64,000 nt of DNA from Xestospongia bergquistia. Its lineage: Eukaryota > Porifera > Demospongiae > Haplosclerida > Petrosiidae. Of this stretch, positions 48,201 to 60,200 are shown in pieces. The stretch covers positions 11,663,501 to 11,727,500 of the forward strand of contig OZ014411.1 in the NCBI GenBank assembly GCA_963965975.1, given 5' to 3'. Under the pieces are notes generated by a model, which had not been told where the DNA came from, did no database searches, and saw nothing but the letters and a program-made list of their open reading frames with translations. The position numbers were made by a program, and so were the translations under genes. Each line of letters begins with the position of its first letter. Positions within the stretch are counted from its first letter, which is position 1.

Positions 48201-51200
48201 ATCTATCTACACGTCAATTCTGCATATTATTTAAATATACTACTTTTAAGATTCTATGGAATGACTCTGTGAACATGTTTGTATTTACTATTGTGCCAAC
48301 TCTATGGCATGTTGCCCATTCATCCACGTGAGGCACATATTGCTTTATAAAATATTCATAAAATCCTTCATATTTGTCATTCAAGTAAGACATCATTTGT
48401 TGTAATCTTACTGTGAAGTGACTAACTTCTCTCTCTAGTAATAAAACCCGTAACTGGTGGTAAATTTCCACCCTATCTTGCTTGTTGGGTACATGGTCAT
48501 TAAGTGCTTTCCGCCAAGCACGGTCAACATGCCATATGCACAGGAGTTTGCGAGTCTTGTGTGCTCCAAAAACACCACACCAAGCTTTGAAATATTGCTT
48601 AGCACAATCTGACATAAAATAACATGGTTTAAATCTCCTATACGTGCATGTACAGCTTTTAAGAACTGTACTAACAAGCTGGTATTTTCTCTGTTACTGA
48701 TGGCCCATGCTACAGGTAGGCCAGCACCATGATCATCAATAACAAAGATAGATATGAGCTGAAAATCATACTGCGTAGTGCAATGAGTAGCATCCATTAA
48801 AATACACTTATCACCATACTGCTTCATTGCATCTTTTTGAAATTCTGTTTGCAGTGCAAGTAGGAAATCGTCATTAGCTAAGTTATCCATAGCGTCTGAT
48901 TACTGTTCTCCTTGCTGTTTAAATATGAGCACAGGGTTATATGGCATTGCTCTCATATCCTCCACCCAAGAAGTACTTAAAAGGTCATTTGCATTTTTGG
49001 TGATGCTACCTAAGTTGAGATGACGTTGAATGTTATGAATATCTTGTCGTGACAGTAACTGTTCATGACCTATTGTATCATTTGTCATTTTTTCTCTTAT
49101 ATCATCTAGGATTTTGTCAACTGATACCCCATCATGTAATTTAGCTGCTACTTCGTGCTTAATGTCTGTTGGAACTGGAAGATGGACAAGTTCAACAGAG
49201 TGACTGTTATGCATTGGACAGTATTCAACAACAACCTGACCTGTTGCTATGTCCTGCATAACTTTCATGTGAGCTATGCATGATTTTCCAGTTTTGCAAG
49301 ACCCTTGACTTTTTGTTAGTTGTTTACCTTCACCTCTAAAGCGTCCTGTTCCAGATCTATTACAGTAGAGGTGCCAGTATTTAGTACTACCATACAATTT
49401 AGCAGACTAATTCTGTATGTAGTATGATTTAGATGTTTTCTCCTCTTGTACTTTCCATTCATTGAATTTTGTGAAATTTTCAAATGAATGTGTCTGGTTG
49501 CCTATCTTCATGTTATGGGCATTTTGAAGATGTGAGATAACACCTTGTATCGTGGGAAATCTGTAAGAATGTGTCATAAATGATCAGTATTATTACAATA
49601 TAACCACAACTAACCTAGAGTCACACAAATTACAGTCAATACTGCTGCTTGCTTCTTTTTTTGATAAGTGTTTATCTCTCTCTCATGTGCCGTGATAATC
49701 CACTTCGAAATGAAAATGTTTTTTCACAATAAAAAGAAGATAAATGTGAAGTTGATTTGACCATTATGTAGTTGTTAAAACAACTATTATATTATTATTA
49801 TCAATATTACAATGACAACTAACCTTATGTAATATTATGCAGTATAATGTAGTATGGAAAGATTGATATATACAAAAAAGGAAGATAAGGTAATTATTGA
49901 TTGTAATAATTACCTTTTATTGTAAGGTAAATTTTAACGTTTGATTGTAAGTTATTTGACAAAATATATCAAATAACTTACAATTAATAAAAAGGAAAAG
50001 AAAAACCAGTAAGTTCACAAAGTCCAATAAGTTCACAAGTTTTCACTCTGGCACGTCAGGTGCGATTATTAATTATTTAATATTTTTGGGTGTGGTGCTT
50101 TAATGCTGGCACGAATATAAATTATTTAAGATTTGTGGGTGTGTGGTCCCCCCACCCTCTTCTAGTATACCAAAGTATGCGGAAATATTCGAAATGATAA
50201 CATCCTTCCCCTAATGGCTTGTGTCCATTGTACCTTCCGCCATTTTCTATTGACCACGCCTCTTTTTATTAACTATGTTTAAGTTTATTAACTAAATACC
50301 AGTCCATCACTATGGCAACCTTTGAAGTTGATTGCACATGTTGCAAGGAATAGAACGGCTCTCTATTCCTTGCAACATGTTGCACAGACTACACAACAGA
50401 ACGAATTGTCATGTAACATTGAGCAACATGTTGCTTGCAACAGTGTTACTAGCAACATATTACATAGTGTATGGTGGATTTTAGACATCACTGTCTGTTT
50501 CTTGCCTACTTCCAGATCACCAAAACATTTTTTGGCTTCATCCACGTGTTTTCCTTTCTAATGTTTTTGAAGGTTTGATGTTCCTCCTCTATCTGCTAGT
50601 TGTGTCTTACAAAGATTACAGGTTATTTTAGCATCGTCTTGTTTAGTAAAATATGCCCAAACAAGACTAGTTCTTCTTTTGCTCAAAACTAAAAAAACAA
50701 CTTAATAAGCAAATTAGGATACTACTACCTATATCCAGATATTCAAACAACAGATTAATTAACTGGATGAACAACTATCTGTTCCAGCCCTAGAATATAC
50801 ACAAGTCACACACACCTTGATTACGAACCTTGTATTCATGCTCTATCTTTTCTTTCTGTTTGTTAAGTTTTTCCTGCTGTTCTCGAGTCTGTTTCAGTTA
50901 TGCCTTAATCTTCCATTGGTACTGGTCTTTCTTTTTTGTTCTTCTCATCTTATTTTCTTTCCCTTTCAATTTTTCTATTCAATGATTATTTTCTTTCCCT
51001 AATCTCTTTCGATTTTCTTCACTTGTGATACCTTAGTAAAGGAAAAAGGATTAGATAAAACAGGCAACGTCATATGAGATACTTGTTTGATCAACATTGT
51101 AGCCAGCGTTCCAGTTGGCTTGAGTGGATTGAGAGGTTGATTTCTACTAGCTATGTTTATGTCAAGCTGTTTTATCTTATCTTCGATACAAGATAATAAA

Positions 51201-54200
51201 AGCCATTTACATCCTGGTGAGCCCAGGCCAATAATGCTTCTACCCGTATGCCAACTATATAATTTGACGATATTAGATGAGTCTTAGTGCCACAGATACT
51301 GTAGTTATCACACCATGCTTTTATGCTTAATGTAGGTTTCTTCCATGCATAATTTCAATTAAATCATAAAATCTATTATGATTATAAAGTTATAACTATT
51401 CATGCATTACTTAATGCTTTGTCTTTTAACTGAGTCATCCTTTAATGCCTGTGAGCCAATTTCTAAGCTTTTTTTGTCGGTCGAGCCACAACATGCATTG
51501 ATTAATTAATAATTGAATTTATTGTGTAGATGAGCACATGACTGGTCTTACATAATTTTCTGCAATGCAATCCTAGAGCAATTATCTCTAATCTCTCATA
51601 CTTGTGCACCTATACATGAGTGGAATTAAAACTATCATCTACTAGTAAAACAACTAAGACTTCTATGAGAGTACATTCAATGTTGGGTTTGGGATCATTT
51701 CCTCACATAACCACTTACAAAATATGCAAGTATTCTTCCTTGTTATGAAGTCGTCTAAAGACTTCATTCTTTGCCAGATAATAGCAAAAACTTCACAGCA
51801 ATATTACCATTTCATGCATTAACATGCAGTTTAAAATACCTGCTTGTTCTAAATATAATAAGAATTTCCTTATTGTCTCCATAAGTTTATTCATTATTGT
51901 ATTATAGGATGACTCTTGATGAACAAAATGCTAGCTGGTCACACTGCAAAAAAATTACTTAAACTGCAAGTAAATGTTGAAACTATTTAGCACCATACCA
52001 ATTATGGATCAATTAACAGATTTAAATTAATAGAATTTGATTGGTTGGGTCTTGTTCTTGAAGCTAGACGGACAGACAGAGAGAGAGAGGTCATAAAATG
52101 TCCCATTTTGCCTATTCCCATTTCGCCTACTCCCATTTCGCCTACTCCCGTTTCGCCTACTAATTGACGACCAGTGCCATTTTGCCTTCTCATGCAAAAC
52201 GTGATGAAAATGATAGTTTGTAAGAAAATAAAAAAGGTTAAAAATCATCTAATAGTATTAAGTTCCAACAAAACTATGTATACACATATAGTTCAAATGG
52301 CAGTATGAGCAGAAATTCCTCTAATATACTCTTGTAAACTAATTTGATCAAATCTACTTTTTAGTTTTCCTATTTTATTGTCTTTTTCAACAGACTTCTT
52401 AGCTCTTTTAGGTGACTGGGATCCTGCTTCAAGTTGAGCAATGCTGACTTCAGTGCTTGATTGTTCTTGCTTGAAAATTTTGATGAGTTCAAACACATTG
52501 GGATGGGCTTTCCTTGCAATTTGCTTCAACTTGTTGTGCCATCCTTCAAGGTGGTTGTTGGTTCTAGGGCTGCTGGCATCTGAGGAGAAGATGTTCCATA
52601 GTCTAGGACCAAAGTTGCCCACCAACCACGTCTCTTCAAAGTAGGTCACAAACTCGTCCATTTTTTAATTACAAAATTACTTAAACTGCTAGTAAATGTT
52701 GAAACTATTTAGCACCATACCAATTATGGATCAATTAACAGATTTAAATTAATGGAATTTGTTAAAATACTAATTTTAATAATCATAACAATATTATCAC
52801 ATTTTGAATAGAAGTCCTATCAACAATTGAAAAAATAACAAAACACAAAAACTTAACCATAATTGTTTAAATTGATAAGATTAAGTCTTTCAAGTTAAAC
52901 ACCAAACATTTGTATGTCTCTAGTTACCATGATATATGTAGCATTTTTATGTTTCTTTTCTTCAGCAGTAGCTAGTAGGTTCCAAAGACAGTCTTAAAAG
53001 AATAAGGCCACTTCTTGAACTTGTTTTTCATAGCACAAGTTGAATATATAGTGGGATATGAACCACAAAAATAGTCTTTAGCAAAATCATTGGTTTGTAT
53101 TCAAACAAGAACATCCACAAAAATGAAATAGTCAGCTGAATCTTCATTTTCAAAAATGCTAAAGCATGGAGCTGTTCTTCTTGGATTCCTTGTAGCAATG
53201 TTTGAAGGATAGTCATTTGGGAAGAGCAAACAGATAGAAATTATTAAATAATAATTATTATCAAATTTCAATCAAATTCCAAGAGTAAGTAATGATTGCA
53301 ATAAGCTGGTTTTATACCATTCAATCTTATGAAAAGTAACACATTTTTATTAAAAGTTCATATTATAACTACCATACATTTGTCATTTATATAAATTAAA
53401 ACATCTTTGCTTCTTTAAACATTTACATAAAACAGATAAAGCAACCTTCTGTTTCTGATCATCATCATCTCTAATTTGAAAGCACTTGACATTAAATTAC
53501 TACTTCATAATATTAATCAAAAAATTGACCTTCGTTTCTTTGCTCTATTAAAAAGTTTCAGCTTTTTTTCCAGACAAACTAGTGTTACAATATTCTGTAA
53601 TAGCTGGGACCTACTTATTTGTCCAAAAATCCATGTCAGCTTTAAAAAGTCATGTGTCTTCAAGAATCTTGCTCAAGCTGTCAGTGAAAAAGGAGAAGAG
53701 CAAAATAATTTGTAAGAAGCCAATCAGTATCCTTTTTGCTAAACACTTAGGCCACGTTTACACAGGATCGGTCTGGCTGAATGCTGTATTAAACTCACAT
53801 GAATGATTGTATTTTCATATTCATTTACACATAAACGCAACATGCATTTTTAGATCATGTGTAGCAGATGGAGTGTAGAAGTACAGAAATGCCACCTAAG
53901 AAGAAATAGAAGAAAAAAGAGTTTATTTGGAATGATGACGAAGTTGAACTACTTTTAAATATAGCAAATGACTATAAAGTCTCGAAGGCTGTGGACTGAG
54001 AGTCAGTAAAATCCAAATATATTTTTCACACTGTCACTTGATTTTTGTTAATAATAAAAGTTTTAAAATCCAAATTTCGTCCGAACCTAGGTTTTCAAAA
54101 TAAGAATCCGATTAATCTGGATTTTATCTAGATTAATCCGGATAAAAGTTGATACCGTGGCAACACTGACAACATGGCTTTAAATTTGTTCTTGCACTTT

Positions 54201-57200
54201 TGTATTAAGAGCTCTTTCAACATCAGTGGGAAAATGCTGAAGCTAAAGAAAGGGGTCAGGTAATGGAACCTTGTTTTCCTCCTATCATTAACTTTCTCTT
54301 CCTGATTGGTGATTTAATTGTCTCAATAGTTGTCTCCATTACAGGAGAATCATCATCAATAGTCATTGGGGAACCAGTTTGATCTTCTAAATCTAATAGT
54401 TGTCATAGGACATTCTTAGTTATACATGATCATGCAGTAAAATACATAGCTGAACCTATTTTAATTTGGTATCTGCTGAGTAACTTGCACTATCATTGAG
54501 AATACTACACAAACATATCACAATTTGAGCTTTTCTTTCACTCTCAGAATACAATTACTACTAAGATCTACACACTCTTTCCAATCAGAGTAATATTTCT
54601 GAAAGGTAACATCAATACAAATATTATTGAAACAATTAAAAGCTTTCAAGAACTCTTTTCTAAGATAGGATAGATCACTTTCAGTTTTGTCAATTGGAAC
54701 AATGAGAACTTACTAAAATTGTCAAAAATTAAGATTGTTAACTAAAGATAGCAACCTGTCACCACAATTTTGTCCACGATAACTGTAATCATTAACAATA
54801 TTATTATATGTGTGAGAATTATCATCAGTAATGTGTTCTTTTTCATGACCACTTGTTTTAAGTGGAATTGAACATGAACCTGTAGGGGCAACAGTTGTGT
54901 TGGCATGTCCATCCAGCATACCGTATAATTCATGGCAAAAATACTATGATTAATGTTGTATTCCCAGTCACAAGTTACCATAAAAGAACTCAGAGTTATC
55001 ATTAAAATACAACTCACATACACAACTGCAGTTAATTACAAAAATGACAGTTTATATACCTACCCTAAACAATATTCATAGTCACAGTTATCACGTTATT
55101 CATAGTCATAGTTATCACATTCCTCCCTTTCTAAGAGGAAACATAGGGACTGAATCTGTCAACTGGTTGATGTAGTCGAGACGAATGTCAAATAGGAGGA
55201 CATGGAGGTTGTGCTGGAGATGGTGTGGCAGGTGCCAGTGTGGTGTATGGAAGTGGCCAATCATCCCAATCAGCGTCATTAGGACTGTCCAGTACTGGTT
55301 CTGTAATGCCAGCGACACTACGAAATCTTAGTTGATCAACATGACAACGAATACGTAGACCTGTTGTAGTTTAGACAAGATAAGAGACTGGTCCTGTAAT
55401 TTCAACAACAGTCACTGGGATCCATTGTGATGTTCTCCTATAATTCCGAGCATACAGACGATCTCCAATCTTGAATTTCCTACAGGTAGGAGCACGGCCG
55501 GTAGTTGACCATTTCTGTTGCCTTTCAGTAACCTTCCGAGCAATGTCGGGGTGGGGCAAATCTAACTGGTTCCGAAGTTTCCTACCCATTAGTAGTTCAG
55601 CAGGAGGCAATCCAGTGGTAGTCTATGGTGTGATACGATAGTGGAATAGCACAGTGAAGAGTCTGTTTTGTACATCACCAGTTAATTTCTTCATACTGCT
55701 TTTGAAGGTCTGCACTGCTCGCTCAGCGAGTCTATTGGAGCTAGGGTGATAGGGTGCCGTTTTGACATGATCAATTCAGTATTCTTCCATGAAAGATTCA
55801 AACTCAGAACTCGTGAAGGCAGGGCCATTATCAGAGACTAATTGTTCAGGGATTCCGTGTGTGGTGAAAATAGAACAAAGTGAATTAATAGCAGCTGAAG
55901 TAGAAGTAGTGGGTACAATATGTACTTCTAGCCATTTCAAGTATGCGTCTATAAGAATGAGAAAGTATTTGTTAAGGAAAGGACCTGCATGATCCACATG
56001 CACTCGAGACCATGGACGAGTTGGAACATCCCATGGATGAAGTGGTGCCCTGGTGGGATTTGCTTGATGAAGTTGACACGTGGAACACTGTTGTACCAGT
56101 TCTTGGATATCTTTATCTATTCCAGGCCACCAAACATACGATCTAGCCAAACTTTTCATTCGGCAAATTCCTGGATGAGATGAATGAAGCTGTTTAAGGA
56201 CGTGTTCCCTCCCTTCCTTAGGAATAACTACACGGGAACCTATAAGAAGACATCCATCCACGACACTCAATTCCATCTGTCTGCGGTGATATGGTTCCAT
56301 CTCTGGTTCAGCATTGTCTATTGCTTTTCCAGCTTGGATGAGGTGACACACTCTAGATAGAATTGGGTCCTTTTGTATCCACTGTCGTAGATGCTTGACT
56401 TTGGCTACATGTACAGAAAGATGGTTAATAGCAAATTTTACATCACCTGGTATTGGAACCTGTGAAGGAGAGACTGGTAAGGGCAGTTGACTCAGTGCGT
56501 CAGCATTACCCATACGAGTACCTGGACGATATTGGATAGAGTATTGATACACTGACAATGTGAGTGCCCAGCGTTGGATCCTAGAAGTAGTCAATGTTGG
56601 TACGTGCTGAGACTCATTTAGTAGATGTTCAAGTGGTTTGTGATTGGAGTAGAGGAGAAATGGTTTTCCATATAGGTACTGATGAAATCGTTTAACGGCA
56701 AAGACAATTGCTAGAGCTTCCTTCTCCAGTTGAGAGTAGTGTTTTTCTACTAGAGACAATGTGCGCGAGATATAAGCGATAGGTTTTTCACTGTTGTCCT
56801 CCATACGATGTGCCAGAACAGCACCGAGCCCATAGGGAGAGGCGTCACATGAAAGAATCAAGGGTTTGTGACTATCAAAATGTATTAGCAGAGACGATGA
56901 TTGTAGTAGGTTCTTAGCTTTTCAATAGGCTTGGTTGTGGACAATAGTCCAATTCCATTTAGAATCTTTACGAAGTAACTGATACAGTGGTGCCAACGTT
57001 GTAGACAGGTTTGGAAGAAATTTGTGTTAATAGTTTAAGAGTCCTAGGAAAGATTTCAATTCTGTAATAGAGGTAGGAGTTGGTGCATTTCGAATAGCTT
57101 CCGTTTTAGAGGGTGATGGATGCAATCCTTGAGCGTCAATAACATGCCCTAAATATTCAATTGACAGGACAGCAAAAACACACTTCGATTTCTTCAACGT

Positions 57201-60200
57201 CAGACCAGCTTTTTCAAGTCGATCTAACACTTTAGCTAGATTGTGAAGATGATCATCATGGTAAAGAGTGTGTACGTTTCATCTCCTTGTTGTGGTGAGG
57301 GAGGCTGGCTGAGTGAGGTGGAAGGTGAGCTGAGGTTTGTCTGATGAAGTGTCTGTCTGTCTGGTGGTTTAGCGCTGCTGTGGAAGGGCTGTTGTTGTGG
57401 ACTTGGCGATTGTTGCAAGTGCTGCCGGAGTTTGGACTTGCAGACTTTAGTGATGTGTCCAATTTTCTTGCAGTAACGACATTCTGCACTCTTGAATTTG
57501 CACGTGTCAGAAGTATGATTATCCGCTCCACAACAGTGGCAGGGGCTGGAAGTAGGTCTGGTAGGCTTGTGACTAGGTCTAGTGGTTTGATGCACACATT
57601 TGATATGATGCGTTGAGTGCTGCTGCTGCTGCTGAAGGTGACTAATGTCTTGATTTGCTAGTTCCATAGCTAGCGCTATGTGGAGAGCCTTCTGATAGTC
57701 GAGATCAGGTTCCTGGAGTAGTCTTCTTTGAATACGGCCGTCAGCTATGCCGCATATGAGTCGATTATGGACCATTTCTTCTAGAGAATGGAAGTTACAG
57801 TGTTCGCCCAGTTTCTTGAGTTGTGCCACATATGTAGCTACTGTTTCACCTGGTTGACAATGTCTGGTGTTGAATCGATACCGTTGCACTATCTGTGATG
57901 GTTTAGGGTTGAAATGTTTATCGAGGATCCTAACGAGGGCATCGTACGTTTTGTCAGCTGGTTTTTTGGGTTGTAGCAAGTTTTTGAGAAGTTTGTATGT
58001 AGTCGCTTCACAACAAGTGAGGAGAATCGCCTTTTTCTTAGCTTTGTTATGTGAAGGTCATTTGCTTCGAAGTAGTACTCCAATCGCTCCGTGTACGATG
58101 TCCATGACTGCGTGCTTGCGTCGAATTCCAGGAGTTTGCCGTGTGTAGCCATCAGTGAATCCAGTTACCCTCGTTGCCAGTAAATGTTGTATTCCCAGTC
58201 ACAAGTTACCGTAAAAGAACTCAGAGTTATCATTAAAATACAACTCACATACACAACTGCAGTTAATTACAAAAATGACAGTATATATACCTACGCTAAA
58301 CAATATTCATAGTCACAGTTATCACATTATTCATAGTAATAGTTATCACAGACGTCCTCATCATCTGAATCAGGACTCCCACCAGATGATTGGCTACACA
58401 AGGATGATGCCACAGTATGGTCACCATGAGTCACAGCAACTGCAGGTGACTTTTTTGAGCCAATTGAAGAGCCGGACGCTATTTTTCACACTGGCATATG
58501 ATTATTGTTAATAATAAAAGTTTTAAAATCTGAATTTATTAATGAACAAGATAAAGTCCATTCGAACCTAGATTTTCAAAATAGGAATCCGATTAATCCA
58601 GATAAAATCCGATACTGTGGCAACACTGACAACATGGCTTTAAATTTGTTCTTGCACTTTGTGTATTAAGAGCTCTTTCAACATCAGTGGAAAAATGCTG
58701 AAGCAAAGGAAAGTGGTCAGGTAATGGAACCTTGTTTTCCTCCTATCATTATCTTTCTCTTCCTGATTGGTGATTTAATTGTCTCAATAGTTGTCTCCAT
58801 TACATGAGAATCATCAAAAGTCACATCATATTCATTGGGGAACCCGTTTGATCTTCTAAATCTAATAGTTGTCATAGGACATTCTTAGTTATACATGATC
58901 ATGCAGTAAGATACACAGCTGAACCTATTTTAATTTGACATCTGCTGAGTAATTTGCACTATCATTGAGAATACTACACAAGCATGTCACAATTTGAGGT
59001 GTAGCAACTGCCTTGAGCTTTTTTTTCACTCTCAGAATACAATTATTACTAAGATCTACATACTTTTTCCAGTCAGAGTAATATTTCTGAAAGGTAACAT
59101 CAATACAAATATTATTGAAACAATTAAAAGCTTTCAAGAACTCTTTTCTAAGATAGGATAGATCACTTTCAGTTTTGTCAATGGGAACAATGAAAACTTT
59201 ATTTGTTTTTAGATGATGAAGAACTTATTGGACATGATGAGCATGAGGCTCATTCACTCCATGCATGCACAGTTGAAGTAGCTTAATGTAGCTTAAATTT
59301 TAGTGTGTGCAGATGATGTATCAGGAACTAATGTATTGTTGTCAAAATTACTCCAAATTCAGTCCACTTTGTTGATACACTTAGCAACTTTCTGAATGGT
59401 AAGTGGGGTCTTGTTTGCTCCCAAGCTGGTTATACAGTCTTTGCATAATCTATTCAAGTGTTCCATGAGTAGATCATGAGGTTTATTGTGTCTTCTTTCA
59501 TAGGTGTAGGAACAGATTTTAAGAAGGGGTGCTAGTTTCATTGCTTTACTACATATGTGCATGAAAACAATGCGGTTTACTCAAGTACCTGTTGATCAAA
59601 TAGTGATCCCCTTAGGAATGTTATGGATGGAGACAACTGTACTATGTGTGGTAGACCGGACATTTCCTCTCTAAGCAAAGGGTCTGGCCTTGCAATACTA
59701 ATATGATAGCTAAAGCTTTGACAGTGTTTTTAACAAAACAGAAAATCTCTCATTTCAAAGCAAAAAGTTGCCATTGTATGTATTACTTGGTTGTGAGATT
59801 GATTGTTACAAGAAATTTTCAAATTTCAACTATGCTTTCTCCGGTTAAATCTTCTGTTGTAATAGAATGTCTATTTATGCTGATAATAAACACAAAAGAC
59901 CCTTTTGAACTGTAAAATTGAGCAATAGATACTTCTACTGTGCAATGTCCATTTGAGGGTTGCATTAATTTCCATGACATACAGAGAAAGTGAAGGCTAA
60001 TATTCAAGGGTGTTGTCTACTTGAGGAAATATGATACCTGACACTTGTAACAATTTCCAAGTCTCTTATTTTACACCTGTTTATATCTATACTTATATTG
60101 TCTGACAATCCATTATACATACATTTAGTAGTAGATATTATTTAGCAAATAATAAAAGATATTTCATATGTAATACAATAATTATGCAATGTTGTTACTC

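Larger units (their letters stand above)
46032..50222. mobile_element. Mutator-like element with 78-79-bp terminal inverted repeats
   Basis: 46032-46110 is inverted at 50145-50222 (ACAAGCCATTAGGGGAAGG at the outer end, GGTCCCCCC at the inner end) with few differences. It encodes a SWIM-type MULE transposase and a PHD-finger frame on the minus strand. The flanks AGTCCAGTG (46023-46031) and GTCCATTGT (50223-50231) are similar but offset and imperfect, consistent with a decayed 9-bp duplication. It sits in the first exon of the MADF-like gene. Confidence 0.8.
44327..50480. mobile_element. PIF/Harbinger DNA transposon inserted in the hAT, with TTA target duplication
   Basis: The ends are inverted: AGCCCACCATACACTATG (44327) against the reverse complement of 50463-50480 (AATCCACCATACACTATG), with weaker similarity continuing inward for over 70 bp. 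TTA lies on both sides (44324-44326, 50481-50483), the 3-bp duplication typical of this superfamily. Removing the element plus one TTA joins the two halves of the hAT in frame (QTVMSK|YTRKC), which confirms the limits. It carries a transposase remnant and a MADF-like gene in opposite orientation, the usual two-gene layout. Confidence 0.9.
54954..58350 (-). mobile_element. Ty3/gypsy retrotransposon with 166-bp LTRs, internally deleted
   Basis: LTRs 54954-55119 and 58185-58350 have equal length, differ at only a few bases and in minus sense start TGTGATAAC and end ATACAACA. Next to the 3' LTR is a polypurine tract (AGAAAGGGAGGAA); next to the 5' LTR is a primer-site-like TGGCAACGAGG. Gag and pol fragments lie between. 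The flanking bases (ATTAA left, GACGT right) do not form a target duplication. High LTR identity means a fairly recent arrival. Confidence 0.92.

Noticed and set aside
50815-51010. Coiled-coil-like minus-strand stretch
   Set aside because: Contains stops and low-complexity Lys/Glu/Gln; not attributable to a gene.
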